From contig JADJVJ010000001.1 of assembly GCA_016716625.1 (NCBI GenBank), positions 248,001 through 312,000 of the forward strand: DNA of 64,000 nt. Reading direction: 5' to 3'. The notes below the pieces were generated by a model. The model saw only the letters and a program-made list of their open reading frames with translations. It had not been told where the DNA came from and searched no databases. Position 1 is the first letter of the stretch. Every line of letters begins with the position of its first letter. Made by a program: the position numbers and the translations under genes. Shown piece by piece: positions 26,228-35,534 of the stretch. Source of the DNA: Nostocoides sp. (GTDB taxonomy: Bacteria > Actinomycetota > Actinomycetes > Actinomycetales > Dermatophilaceae).

Positions 26228-26980
26228 CGGCAAAGGTGTCAGCGAGCCGCTCGCGAACCGGTGCACGAGCCGGAACCCCAGCGCGGCATAGAGCCCGAGC
26301 CCGGCCTCGTTGTCCGCATCCACCCCGAGGACCACGACGCCGCTGCGCCCCAGCCCGTACTCCGCGAGCGCCTGGGTCACCGCCCACCCCAGGCCCTGCC
26401 CGCGGCGCTCGGTGTCGACCGCGATGCTCGTGAGCCGGGTCGCCCCCGCCGCAGTAGCCGACGCCAGCCCGATCGCGACAAGGTCCCCGGTGGCGTCCTC
26501 CCGCAGCCCGAGCCAGCATGGCTCAAGTGGATCGGGGGTGAGCCACCGGGTCGTGTGGTGCCGTTTCACGAACCCGTATGCCGTGTGGGCATCGACCTGC
26601 TCCGGGGCAAGACCGGGCGGGAGCCGACGTCGCACGAGCGCCTCCCGATCCGGCAGCATCATCCACTCCCATTCCCCGATCCCGCGAGCCCCGATCTGCC
26701 GGATCACCGGGGTCAGTTCTCGATCGACCGTGAGTGAACGTTCCTGAGCCCAACCGGGAAAGGTCCGCCAGGGTGACCGCAGCAGGGCCGCGACATCGTC
26801 TGGGGGGCCGAGGCAGACGGCCCCCGCAAACCCGAGCTGCGTCTCGCGGCGAAAGAGCACCGCACCGCGCAGGCGGAGCGGGGGCGCGAGCAACTCCGGG
26901 CCGACCTCGTGGCGGACCACCGGGTCACTTCCGGTGGCGGCGAGCAGCGCGGCATACGACGCCAGCACCTCCAGCGTCAT
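26189..26980 (-). CDS. GNAT-family N-acetyltransferase
   Basis: 263 residues. The C-terminal half is a GNAT fold: CWLGLREDATGDLVAIGLASA, LTSIAVDTERRGQGLGWAVTQALAEYG with the acetyl-CoA loop RRGQGLG, then GVDADNEAGLGLYAALGFRLVHRF. The N-terminal half is a degenerate helical/GNAT-like region. The final residues ADSMYSRTGIRP are encoded by hairpin copy 3 and look recently appended. ATG 26980 overlaps the upstream isochorismatase-like stop by one base (TGATG). Substrate unknown. Confidence 0.85.
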   Translation of the reverse strand: MTLEVLASYAALLAATGSDPVVRHEVGPELLAPPLRLRGAVLFRRETQLGFAGAVCLGPPDDVAALLRSPWRTFPGWAQERSLTVDRELTPVIRQIGARGIGEWEWMMLPDREALVRRRLPPGLAPEQVDAHTAYGFVKRHHTTRWLTPDPLEPCWLGLREDATGDLVAIGLASATAAGATRLTSIAVDTERRGQGLGWAVTQALAEYGLGRSGVVVLGVDADNEAGLGLYAALGFRLVHRFASGSLTPLPADSMYSRTGIRP

Positions 26981-27516
26981 CAGTGGATGGTGATCTGCGG
27001 CCCGTAGAGCGCCATCGCGGCCAGCGCCCGTTCGTGGTTCTCCGGCGTCGAGCCCGCGCACGCCGCGGCGGCGACCCGCACCGTGGCCCCGGAGTCGGCC
27101 GCCGGGAGGGCCGTGGAGAGCACGCAGCAGTCCGTGGACACCCCGGCGAGGGTGAGCGTGGCGGTGTCGCCGACAATCCCCCGCAGCGCCGCGCCCCACT
27201 TGCCGAACGTCGGCTCGGTCACCGTATGCCGGGAGGCGTCGGCGAGCTCGGGCACGACGGCATACAGGGGATCGTTGTCGGGGACCAGCGCGAACGGCCA
27301 GTCCCGGTAGTACGGACCCCAGGAACCGCCGAGGGCGGCGTCGGCGACGAACCGGGTGAGGACGGTCCGCTCGGGGCCGAAGGTCTCGGCGAGGCGGACC
27401 ATCTCCGGCAGGGCGGCCGCGAACATGCCGGACCCCCACGGGGAGGTATCCGGTGAGGCGAAGATCGCCTGCGGGTCGATGATGACGAGCCAACCCGCGG
27501 GGGTGTCCTCAGGCAT
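26980..27516 (-). CDS. Isochorismatase-like cysteine hydrolase
   Basis: 178 residues. The catalytic set of the family is visible: Asp in LVIIDPQAIF, a Lys in FGKWGAAL, and the nucleophile in VSTDCCVLST. Members hydrolyse amides such as nicotinamide, N-carbamoyl compounds or ureidoacrylate. It lies directly after an NCS1 nucleobase/hydantoin-type permease and before a GNAT, so the trio may import and process a nitrogenous compound. The exact substrate is not readable. Confidence 0.88.
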   Translation of the reverse strand: MPEDTPAGWLVIIDPQAIFASPDTSPWGSGMFAAALPEMVRLAETFGPERTVLTRFVADAALGGSWGPYYRDWPFALVPDNDPLYAVVPELADASRHTVTEPTFGKWGAALRGIVGDTATLTLAGVSTDCCVLSTALPAADSGATVRVAAAACAGSTPENHERALAAMALYGPQITIH

Positions 27517-27519
27517 CGC

Positions 27520-29007
27520 TCAGGCCCCCGACTCCTGTCGGGCGACCGTGCCGCGACGGGCGACAAGGGTAACCGCGAAGGAGAGCGCCAGGGCGAGGAG
27601 CACGCCGAGGTTGGCGTAGGCGAACGTGCCCTCCCAGTAACCGTCGGCAGCGTTGTACGTGCCCAGGCCGAGCGGCTCAAGCAGAAAGCCCTGCCAGTCG
27701 TTCCACGAGGCATCGGCGGAGAAGCCGTTGACGACCAAGCCCCAGCCGAGGACCGAGGCCACCACCATGGTCCCCAGGGAGACCCAGTCCCACGCCCGGT
27801 AGCGGCCGCCCGCGTCGAAGAGGGCGTCGTCGTCGTAGTCCCGCTTCCGCAGAGCGATGTCGGCGATCATGATCCCCGCCCACGATGCCAGCGGCACCCC
27901 GAGGGTGATGAGGAAGGACTGGAAGGGGTTGAGGAAGTTCTGCGCGACGAAGACGACATAGAACGTCCCCAGGGTGAGGATGACGCCGTCGACGAGCGCC
28001 GCCATGGGCCGCGGGATCCGCACCCCAAGGGAGAGCAGGGTTAGGCCCGAGGAATAGATGCCAAGGACCGCCCCGGAGACCAGGGAGAGGATCGCCGCGA
28101 TGAGGAACGGCACGAGCATCCAGGTCGGCAGGAGTGTGGCGAGTGTGCCGATGGGGTCGGTCACGATCCCGGCCTTGACCTTCTCGTCGGAGCCTGCGAG
28201 CGCCAGGCCGTAGCAGACGAGCAGGGTGGGGGCGAGGGCACCGCCGAGAGTGTTCCAGCCGACGATGGCGGCACCGCTCGCGGTGCGCTGCTGGTAGCGC
28301 GACCAGTCGGCGGCGATGTTGATCCAGCCCAGGCCGAACCCGGTCATCACCATGACGAGGGCACCGATCGTCGCGCCTATGCTGCCGGAGGGGATCTCGC
28401 CGAGGGCGGACCAGTTGACATGCGAGATGGTCGCCAGGACGTAGAGGATGGTGATCGCGCCGGTCACCCAGGTGAGGACCGACTGCATCCGCATGATGAT
28501 GTGGTAGCCGGCCACCGAGGCCAGGACGATCATCGTGGCGACCACCACCGCAGCGATGACCTTGGTCGCGGTGCCGCCGGAGAGGCCGAGCCGCTCGAAG
28601 ATCGTCGCGGTGGCGAGGACGGCAAGGATGGCGAGGAAGGTCTCCCAGCCAATCGAGACGAGCCAGCTGATGACCCCGGGCACCTTCTGCCCGGTCACCC
28701 CGAACGCGGCCCGGGAGAGGATCATGGTCGGCGCCGAACCGCGTTTGCCGGCGATAGCGATGATCCCGCACAGGGCGAAACTCGCCACCACCCCGAGGAT
28801 GGTGACGAGGACGGCCTGCCAGAAGGAGATCCCGAACCCGAGGATGAACGCGGCATAGGAGATCCCGAAAACCGAGACGTTCGCCGCGAACCACGGCCAG
28901 AACAGGTCCCGTGGGCGCGCGGCCCGTTCGGACTCACCGATGATCTCAATCCCGGTGACCTCGACGCCGAGGCGGCGGGTCTCAGCGACGGTGCTCTGCG
29001 TGCTCAT
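27520..29007 (-). CDS. NCS1-family nucleobase/cytosine-type permease
   Basis: 495 residues with about 12 transmembrane helices. NCS1 hallmarks are present: DLFWPWFAANVSVFGISYAAFILGFG early, GFGLGWINIAADWSRY in the middle, and IADIALRKRDYDDDALFDAGGRYRAWDW near the end. This family imports cytosine, purines, hydantoins or thiamine precursors with Na+ or H+. It is the first gene of an apparent three-gene operon with the hydrolase and GNAT; the stop is 3 bases before the next start. Confidence 0.92.
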   Translation of the reverse strand: MSTQSTVAETRRLGVEVTGIEIIGESERAARPRDLFWPWFAANVSVFGISYAAFILGFGISFWQAVLVTILGVVASFALCGIIAIAGKRGSAPTMILSRAAFGVTGQKVPGVISWLVSIGWETFLAILAVLATATIFERLGLSGGTATKVIAAVVVATMIVLASVAGYHIIMRMQSVLTWVTGAITILYVLATISHVNWSALGEIPSGSIGATIGALVMVMTGFGLGWINIAADWSRYQQRTASGAAIVGWNTLGGALAPTLLVCYGLALAGSDEKVKAGIVTDPIGTLATLLPTWMLVPFLIAAILSLVSGAVLGIYSSGLTLLSLGVRIPRPMAALVDGVILTLGTFYVVFVAQNFLNPFQSFLITLGVPLASWAGIMIADIALRKRDYDDDALFDAGGRYRAWDWVSLGTMVVASVLGWGLVVNGFSADASWNDWQGFLLEPLGLGTYNAADGYWEGTFAYANLGVLLALALSFAVTLVARRGTVARQESGA

Positions 29008-29097
29008 GCGTCAGAGCATGGCAGAGGCGTGCAGGTCAGGGAATGCTCGACACCCAGGCGGGAGAGAGGTCGGCCGCCGTGATGGGCGGCCAGCAGA

Positions 29098-29295
29098 CTA
29101 GCGAGATCCAGACGTCCACGTGCTGTCGTCGTCATCCTCGTCGTCATCGTCCCAGGTCCGTGCGGCAGTGAAGCCGCCACCCTGGGAGGTGGAGTGGAGT
29201 TCACGCTCAAGCGCGGAGAGATCTGTCTGCGGGCTGTAGTACTTCAGCTCGCGGGCAACCTTCGTCTGCTTGGCTTTGGCCCGGCCGCGCCCCAT
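29098..29295 (-). CDS. DUF3073 protein
   Basis: 65 residues starting MGRGRAKAKQTKVARELKYYSP, with an acidic stretch (DDDDEDDDD) near the end. This matches the actinobacterial DUF3073 family (Rv0810c), normally next to purM as here. Function unknown. The basic head and acidic tail suggest a nucleic acid or ribosome-associated protein, but that is a guess. The longer frame upstream is not supported. Confidence 0.92.
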   Translation of the reverse strand: MGRGRAKAKQTKVARELKYYSPQTDLSALERELHSTSQGGGFTAARTWDDDDEDDDDSTWTSGSR

Positions 29296-29442
29296 GGCGT
29301 GACCCCCTCGTGCGTCTGCCGGGGCGGCTAGTGGCGGCCCCGGGAATGGTGTGTGTAATCGTGGGGCCAACGGTACATGAGTCTGGGCGCTCCGGCTGTC
29401 CCATCTCGCCGGGCGAGGCGTCGGGTCCAATGCCCTTGTGGT

Positions 29443-30609
29443 CTAGGACCGCAGGATGACGCTGTAGGCGCTCCCGCCGCCACCGGCTTTGGTCGCGCCG
29501 GTGACCCCGCTGACCTGCACGGGGCGATTGCGCGAGAGGAGCGTGCCGTCGCCGAGTTGCCCGGAGACGTTGTACCCCCAGGATCGGGCCGTGCCGTCGG
29601 CGAGGACGGCGACACCGTGGTCGCGTCCGGCGCCGAGGGAGACGACCCCGGTGAGGTTCTGCACGGGCACCGGGCGGGTCCGCAGGGTGGTTGTGCCATC
29701 ACCGAGCTGGCTGCGGGCGTTGCGGCCCCAGGCCAGGACGGTGCCGTCGCTCTTGCGGGCGTAGGAGTGATCGGCCCCGGCCTGCACCTCGGCGATGCCC
29801 GTAGTGATGAGGACCGGGACGAGGACGTTGACCTTGGTGCCGTTGCCGACCTGACCGCCGAGGTTGTCCCCCCAGCCGAAGAGCCGGCCGGTGGCATCGA
29901 GGGCGAAGGAGTGGTCCCGGCCGCAGGCGATGGCCACGATGTTGCTCAGGCCGCTCACCTGAGTGGGGACGAGCCGCTGCGCGGTCGTGCCGTCACCGAT
30001 CTGTCCCGAGGCGTTGAGGCCCCAACCCCACACCGTGCCGTTGGGGCGCAGCACGAAGCTCATGCTCCGGCCGGCGGCGAGCGCGATCGCGTCGGTGATC
30101 CCGGGGACCTGCACCGGGATGCGGCGCTGGACCAGGGTGCCATCGCCGAGCTGGCCGACGTCGTTGTGACCCCACACCCAGACCACTCCCCCCTTGAGGG
30201 CCAGCGAGTGATAGTGCCCGGTCTCCACGGCACTCACACCGGTGAGGCCGGGCACCTGCTGGGGAGCCAGGATCCTGCGGGTGGCCGTGCCCGACCCACA
30301 CTGGCCCTCGACGTTGCTGCCCCAGCACCACACCGTTCCGTCCGATCGGAGCGCGTTGACGTGCCCACGACCCCCGTGCAGGTCGGTGACGGTGGTCAGG
30401 CCTAGGACGGGGGCTGCGGTGTAGTGCGCGATCCGGGTGCCATCCCCCAGCTCACCGAAGTTGTTCGTCCCGCAGGTCACCGGGGTGCCGGCCGTGGCCG
30501 CGGAGGCCGCTGGCGCGAGCCCCACGGTCGTCGTCGCGGTGGCCAGAGCCCCGAGTGTGCCGCCGAGGACGGAACGGCGGGACGGCATACGGTGCGGAAC
30601 CCCTGACAT
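29443..30609 (-). CDS. Exported RCC1-repeat (beta-propeller) protein
   Basis: 388 residues. A twin-arginine signal (MPSRRSVLGGTLGALATATTTVGLAPAASAA, written here only as position 8-38) is followed by seven RCC1 repeats of about 50 residues. Each has the pattern WGxNxxGQLGDGT and L.AGxxHS.AL. RCC1 propellers bind proteins or nucleotides in eukaryotes; bacterial secreted versions have no settled role. ATG 30609 places the twin-arginine motif at residues 10-11. It stands alone between DUF3073 and the hydroxyacid dehydrogenase. Confidence 0.9.
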   Translation of the reverse strand: MSGVPHRMPSRRSVLGGTLGALATATTTVGLAPAASAATAGTPVTCGTNNFGELGDGTRIAHYTAAPVLGLTTVTDLHGGRGHVNALRSDGTVWCWGSNVEGQCGSGTATRRILAPQQVPGLTGVSAVETGHYHSLALKGGVVWVWGHNDVGQLGDGTLVQRRIPVQVPGITDAIALAAGRSMSFVLRPNGTVWGWGLNASGQIGDGTTAQRLVPTQVSGLSNIVAIACGRDHSFALDATGRLFGWGDNLGGQVGNGTKVNVLVPVLITTGIAEVQAGADHSYARKSDGTVLAWGRNARSQLGDGTTTLRTRPVPVQNLTGVVSLGAGRDHGVAVLADGTARSWGYNVSGQLGDGTLLSRNRPVQVSGVTGATKAGGGGSAYSVILRS

Positions 30610-30706
30610 GGCTACCCCTACCTGGCGATGGGTGGTGTGCAACGTCGTTTGCGGCGCTGTGCTCGCAGGTTAGCGCGCCGCGCGAGTCCCCCGGGAGGGG
30701 TTTGGG

Positions 30707-31945
30707 TCAATCGCTTCGCAGCGGCCCGAGTCGGCGCAGTTGGGTGACGTGGGCTGGCTGCAGTTCGGCGACGCTCTGGACGCCGAGGAGCTTCATGGTG
30801 CGGACAATGTCGTCGGCCAGGATGGCCAGGGCGCGATCGACCCCCGCCCGACCGCCCGCCATGAGGCCGTAGAGGTAGGCGCGTCCGACGAGCGTGAACC
30901 GGGCGCCGAGGGCGATCGCGGCGACGATGTCGGCCCCGCTCATGATCCCGGTGTCGAGGAGGATCTCGATGTCGTCCCCGAGCTCGCGGGCCACCTGGGG
31001 GAGCAGATGGAAGGGGACCGGCGCCCGGTCGAGTTGCCGACCGCCGTGGTTGGAGAGCACGATCCCGTCGACGCCGGCCTCGGCCAGGCGGCGGGCGTCC
31101 TCGATGCTCTGGACGCCCTTGACGACGAGTCGGCCGGGCCACGCCGCCCGGATCGCTAAGAGATCGGCGCCGTTGATGGAGGGGTCCATGGCGGCGTTGA
31201 TGAGCTCGGCGACGGTGCCGCCGGTCGAGGTGAGGGAGGCGAACTGCAAGGTCGGGGTGGTCAGGAAGTCCCACCACCACCAGGGCCGGGGTATGGCGTT
31301 GACGACCGTTGCCAGGGTGAGCTGCGGCGGGATGCTGAACCCGTTGCGCCGGTCGCGCAGCCGGGCCCCGGCGACCGGGGTGTCCACGGTGAAGAGCAGG
31401 GTGTCGTAGCCGGCCCGTGCGGCCCGTTCGATGAGGGCGTCGGAGATCTCTCGGTCGCGCATGACATAGAGCTGGAACCAGGTGCGACCCTCCGGGTTGG
31501 CCGCCCGGACGTCCTCGATGGAGGTCGTGCCCAACGTGGAGAGGGCGAAGGGTATGCCGGCGGCCCCGGCGGCACCCGCTCCGGCCACCTCACCCTGGGT
31601 GTGCATGAGCCGGGTGAATCCGGTCGGCGCGATCCCGAAGGGGAGGGCGGAGGGGCCACCGAGGATCGTGGTCGTGGTGTCGACGCTAGAGACGTCCCGC
31701 AGGACGTTGGGGTGGAACTCGATGTCCTCGAAGGCCTGTCGGGCCCTGGCCAGGGAGAGTCCGGCCTCGGCGGCTCCGTCGGTGTAGTCGAAGACCGCTC
31801 GCGGAGTGCGGCGCTGGGCGATGGCGCGTAGGTCATGGATGGTGAGCGCGGACCGCAGGCGGCGCGTGGTCGGGTTCAGCTCGGGCCGTTGGAAACGGAC
31901 CAGCTCACGCAACTCGGAGACCTTGGGGAGGTGTCGTGCCACCAC
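30707..31945 (-). CDS. lldD: FMN-dependent alpha-hydroxy-acid dehydrogenase (lactate-type)
   Basis: 412 residues. TIM-barrel FMN enzyme with the N-terminal RTPRAVFDYTDGAAE, FGIAPTGFTRLMH, FQLYVMRDRE, the FMN-contacting lysine in LVVKGVQSIEDA, the catalytic histidine in IVLSNHGGRQLD and the phosphate site DTGIMSGADIVAAIALGA. It oxidises L-lactate or a related 2-hydroxyacid to the oxoacid. The symbol is by family and the exact substrate is uncertain. Monocistronic; tRNA-Phe is encoded just upstream on the same strand. Confidence 0.9.
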   Translation of the reverse strand: MVARHLPKVSELRELVRFQRPELNPTTRRLRSALTIHDLRAIAQRRTPRAVFDYTDGAAEAGLSLARARQAFEDIEFHPNVLRDVSSVDTTTTILGGPSALPFGIAPTGFTRLMHTQGEVAGAGAAGAAGIPFALSTLGTTSIEDVRAANPEGRTWFQLYVMRDREISDALIERAARAGYDTLLFTVDTPVAGARLRDRRNGFSIPPQLTLATVVNAIPRPWWWWDFLTTPTLQFASLTSTGGTVAELINAAMDPSINGADLLAIRAAWPGRLVVKGVQSIEDARRLAEAGVDGIVLSNHGGRQLDRAPVPFHLLPQVARELGDDIEILLDTGIMSGADIVAAIALGARFTLVGRAYLYGLMAGGRAGVDRALAILADDIVRTMKLLGVQSVAELQPAHVTQLRRLGPLRSD

Positions 31946-31964
31946 GGGGGCATTGTCGCAGAGG

Positions 31965-32038
31965 TGGCCAGGGGCGGGGTCGAACCGCCGACCTTCCGAT
32001 TTTCAGTCGGACGCTCGTACCAACTGAGCTACCTGGCC
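31965..32038 (-). tRNA. tRNA-Phe(GAA)
   Basis: 74 bases. Acceptor GGCCAGG/CCTGGCC with discriminator A, D-arm AGCTCAGTTGG, anticodon loop CTGAAAA (GAA) and T-loop GGTTCGACCC. CCA is not encoded. No sign of an inserted element here. Confidence 0.96.
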
Positions 32039-32088
32039 GTGCACCCTCAAGGGCGCCTCCGCACTATACCCAGCCCGGGCGGTGCGAC

Positions 32089-34044
32089 TCAAAACGTCCC
32101 GCGGGCGCGGGCCTCGGCCTCGGTGGCGACCGTAGGCTGCGCGCTCGGCCGGTCCTGCGGCGGCTGCGGGACGGCCGTGTCCTGCGTGAGGTCCGGGTGA
32201 GCAGCGGCCCACTCGACATAGGCCTCTTCGGCGACCGGCAGGGTCGGGAAGAGCATGTCCTCGCCGATGAGGTCGACGACCCCCGCGCGCCGGAGCGGCT
32301 CGTAGAGGTCCCGTTTGATCCGGGTGAGGCCGAGCCGGATGCCTTGCGCGGCGAGGTCCCCCTGAAGTTGGCGCAGGGCGTCCGCGGCGGTGATGTCGAC
32401 CTCGGTGTTGGCCTCCACGTTGAGCAGCAGCCAGCGCGGCGGGTCCTGCGGGAACGCGGCGATCTCTTGGTCGACGACCCGTTGGACTCGGCGGCGCAGC
32501 TCACCGGCGTTGGCGAAGAAGAGGGGGGCCTCGAACCGGTAGACGATAAGCCCGGGGAGGGTTTGCGCGTCCGGGTAGTCGGCGACGTCATGCATCCCGG
32601 CCAGGCCCGGCACCCGGCCGAGCACGGCATCGTGCGGCCGCGCGAGCCGAAGGCCCATCTCGAGCAGGGAAAGGGTAACCGCGAGCCCGACCCCGGCGAG
32701 GATGCCGAAGACGATGGTCCCGACCAGGGTGATGAGGGCGAGCGCGAATTCGCGGCGCCGGAACCGCAGCAGCCGTTTGAAGTCGGCGATCCGGACGAGC
32801 TTGCTCGCGGCATACAGCACAACGCCGCCCAGGGCGGCCTTGGGCATCCACTCCATGATGGGACCGGCGGCGAGGATGACGATGACGACGACGACACAGG
32901 CGACCAGCGAATAGACCTGGGTCTGGGCCCGGCTCGCGAGGGCCAGCGCGGTCCGTGACCCCGAGGACGACACCGGGAAGCCGCCGAAGAGCCCCACCCC
33001 GATGTGGACCCCGCCGAGCGCGACGAGCTCGGCCTGCGGGTCCACCTCGCGGTCGGAAGGCCGTTCGTCGGGGAGGGGCTCGGCGGGGAAGCCGCGCGCC
33101 ACGAGCATGTTGTCGCTGTAGGCCATGATCGCGATCCCGAGCCCCGCGATGACGAGGGCCTTGAGTTCGGCGCCGGAGATGACGGGCAGTTGCGGTGTGG
33201 GGATGCCCGAGGGCACCTCCCCGACGACGGCCACACCGTGGTCGCCGAGGTGGAGTGTGGCGTATGCCGCCATGGCCGCGAGCACTCCGAGGAGGGCTGC
33301 CGGCCAGCTCGGGCGGATCCAGTGGATGAACAGGATGAGGGCGAAGGTTCCGAGGCCGACGGCAAGGGTGGGCCATTGGGTCTGGCCGATGACCTCGATG
33401 AAGGAGCGGATCTGAGCGATGATCTCCTCGCCCTCGACCGCGGCTCCGGTGAGCTTGCCGAGCTGGCCGCTCACCATGAGCACGGCGGCGCCGGCGAGGT
33501 ACCCGACGAGGAGCGGTTGGGAGAGCAGGTCGGCGACCACTCCCAGGCGGAGCATCCGTCCGAGCAGACACCAGCCGGCGACGACCAGGCTCAACGCCGC
33601 AGCGAGCGGCACCACCCGGGCCGGGTCTTGGCTGATGTCCGCGATGGCCAGGCCGGCGAGCAGGGCGATCGTCGATTCGGGGCCGACCGAGAGCACCCGG
33701 GACCCGCCCATGATCGCGTAGAGGACCATGGCGAAAAGCGCCGTCCACAAACCGGTCACCGGGGGCACCTTGACGATCGCCGAGTACGCCATGACCTGGG
33801 GGATGAGGTAGGCCGCGACGGCGAGGCCGGCGATCATGTCCGTCCGCAGCCAGGAGCGTTGGTATCGGGTGGTCAGGAAAGTGAGGCCCGGGGTCGACGC
33901 CTGGAACGCCTTGAGCGCCCAGTGCTCCCCTTCGGGCACGGTGTGGTACTCGATAGCGGGGTGTCGCCGGAGTCGCTCACCCGCGGGGTCGCCGGAAGTT
34001 CCACCGACAGGGTCGCCGGCAGGTGGGGCAGGATCGGTCGTCAT
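32089..34044 (-). CDS. SulP/SLC26 anion transporter with STAS domain
   Basis: 651 residues. A hydrophilic N-terminus is followed by the SulP core of 12-14 helices beginning DMIAGLAVAAYLIPQVMAYS. A STAS domain covers about residues 490-610 (IVYRFEAPLFFANAGELRRRVQ, LLLNVEANTEVDITAADALRQL). The family carries sulfate, bicarbonate, dicarboxylates or other anions. Two perfect GTTCACC-type 11-nt direct repeats lie 48 bases before the start, suggesting control by a PhoP regulator, which hints at a role in phosphate limitation. The exact anion is unknown. Confidence 0.92.
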   Translation of the reverse strand: MTTDPAPPAGDPVGGTSGDPAGERLRRHPAIEYHTVPEGEHWALKAFQASTPGLTFLTTRYQRSWLRTDMIAGLAVAAYLIPQVMAYSAIVKVPPVTGLWTALFAMVLYAIMGGSRVLSVGPESTIALLAGLAIADISQDPARVVPLAAALSLVVAGWCLLGRMLRLGVVADLLSQPLLVGYLAGAAVLMVSGQLGKLTGAAVEGEEIIAQIRSFIEVIGQTQWPTLAVGLGTFALILFIHWIRPSWPAALLGVLAAMAAYATLHLGDHGVAVVGEVPSGIPTPQLPVISGAELKALVIAGLGIAIMAYSDNMLVARGFPAEPLPDERPSDREVDPQAELVALGGVHIGVGLFGGFPVSSSGSRTALALASRAQTQVYSLVACVVVVIVILAAGPIMEWMPKAALGGVVLYAASKLVRIADFKRLLRFRRREFALALITLVGTIVFGILAGVGLAVTLSLLEMGLRLARPHDAVLGRVPGLAGMHDVADYPDAQTLPGLIVYRFEAPLFFANAGELRRRVQRVVDQEIAAFPQDPPRWLLLNVEANTEVDITAADALRQLQGDLAAQGIRLGLTRIKRDLYEPLRRAGVVDLIGEDMLFPTLPVAEEAYVEWAAAHPDLTQDTAVPQPPQDRPSAQPTVATEAEARARGTF

Positions 34045-34091
34045 CGGCCCTCTTCTCGCCGTGGCTCGGCAGGTTCGGCGCCAGATTACTC

Positions 34092-34113
34092 TTCAGGTGA
34101 ACAGCAGGTGAAC
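34092..34113 (-). promoter_or_regulatory. PHO-box-like double direct repeat before SulP gene
   Basis: Read on the minus strand: GTTCACCTGCT then GTTCACCTGAA, two adjacent 11-nt units sharing GTTCACCTG. This agrees with the Streptomyces PhoP direct-repeat consensus (GTTCACC). It lies between the divergent SulP and SHMT-like genes, 48 bases from the former. Confidence 0.7.
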
Positions 34114-34156
34114 GTAGCCCGTCGCCTGCGGCGGTTCCGCGGAAGGACGTAACGCC

Positions 34157-35500
34157 ATGACGCCCTCGCTCACCGACCGGCCGTGGCTGTCCACGGTGGC
34201 CCGCGAGCGCATCCGGATGCTCGCCCAGGCCGCGGCGAACCGGCCGGTCGCCGAGCAGCAGCGTGAGGTCGAGCGTCTTGCCGCTCAGAGCCGCCGGATC
34301 CACGACGTCGAGTGCATCAACCTCAACCCGGCGACCAACGTCATGAACCCGCGCGCCGAGGCCCTGCTGAGCTCCGGCCTGGGTTCACGGCCATCGCTCG
34401 GTTACCCGGGGGACAAGTACGAGACCGGACTGGAGGCCATCGAGCAGATCGAGGTCATCGCCGCCGAACTTGCCGCGGAGGTCTTCGGGGCGCGGTACGC
34501 GGAGATCCGGGTACCCTCGGGGGCCCTTGCCAACTTGTACGCCTTCCTCGCCACGTGCGAGCCGGGGGACACGATCATCGCCCCACCCCCGTCGATCGGG
34601 GGGCATGTGACCCATCACGTCGGCGGCTCGGCTGGGATGTACCGGCTGCGGACCGTGCCCGCCCCGGTTGACGCCGCCCGCTACACCGTCGAGGTCGACG
34701 CCCTACGAGCCTTGGCCCACGAGGTCCGCCCGGCGGTGCTCACCATCGGTTCCTCGCTCAACCTCACCCGCCACCCGGTGGCGGCCATCCGCGAGATCGC
34801 CGACGAAGTGGGCGCTTTGGTTCTCTTCGACGCCGCGCACCTCTGCGGGCTTATCGCCGGTCAGGCGTGGCAGCAGCCACTCGCCGAAGGCGCGCACCTG
34901 ATGACGTTCTCGACCTACAAGTCCCTCGGCGGTCCGGCCGGGGGTGTCGTGCTGACGAACACCCCCGAGCTCGCCGAGCGGCTCGAGGCGATTGCTTTCC
35001 CAGGGCTCACCGCGAACTATGACGCCGCGAAGGCGGCCGCCCTCGCGCTCACCTTGGTCGACTGGCAGGTCTCCGGCGAAGCGTATGCCGCCCAGATGGT
35101 GGCCACCGCAGCCCGCCTTGCCGAGGAACTCGCCGACCGCGGGGTTCCGGTGTTCGAGACGACCCAGGGCTTCACGACCTCGCACCAGTTCGCCCTCCCG
35201 GCGCACGGCTGGGGCGGTGGGCAGGCCGCCTCCCAGCTGCTCCGCCGCGCCAACCTGCTGGCCTGCGGGATCGGGCTGCCGCTGGACTCGGTCGATGGGG
35301 ACATGAACGGCCTTCGGCTCGGCACCCCCGAGATCGTGCGACGGGGGATGCGGGTGGCGGACATGCCCGAACTCGCCGAACTGATCGCCCGGGGTCTGCG
35401 GGCAAGCACGCCGGAGGAGTCTGCCGCCGTCGGCCGCGACGTCACCGCGTGGCGGGCGGGGTTCAACGGTGTCCACTTCACCGCCGACCACCCGGGCTGA
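34157..35500 (+). CDS. Serine hydroxymethyltransferase-like PLP enzyme
   Basis: 447 residues, fold-type I. SHMT-like landmarks: LNPATNVMNPRAEALLSSGL, YPGDKYETGLEAIEQIE, SGALANLYAFLATCEPGD, LFDAAHLCGLIAG and the PLP lysine in MTFSTYKSLGGPAGGV. Classical SHMT has THKTLRGPRGG at this last site and a longer folate-binding end, so this is a divergent paralogue, perhaps acting on threonine, beta-hydroxy amino acids or methylserine. It stands immediately before the tryptophanase-like gene, same strand, 34 bases apart. Confidence 0.82.
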   Translation: MTPSLTDRPWLSTVARERIRMLAQAAANRPVAEQQREVERLAAQSRRIHDVECINLNPATNVMNPRAEALLSSGLGSRPSLGYPGDKYETGLEAIEQIEVIAAELAAEVFGARYAEIRVPSGALANLYAFLATCEPGDTIIAPPPSIGGHVTHHVGGSAGMYRLRTVPAPVDAARYTVEVDALRALAHEVRPAVLTIGSSLNLTRHPVAAIREIADEVGALVLFDAAHLCGLIAGQAWQQPLAEGAHLMTFSTYKSLGGPAGGVVLTNTPELAERLEAIAFPGLTANYDAAKAAALALTLVDWQVSGEAYAAQMVATAARLAEELADRGVPVFETTQGFTTSHQFALPAHGWGGGQAASQLLRRANLLACGIGLPLDSVDGDMNGLRLGTPEIVRRGMRVADMPELAELIARGLRASTPEESAAVGRDVTAWRAGFNGVHFTADHPG

Positions 35501-35534
35501 GTGGGCCGGGAGCGGCCGCGATACCGTGAAAGCC

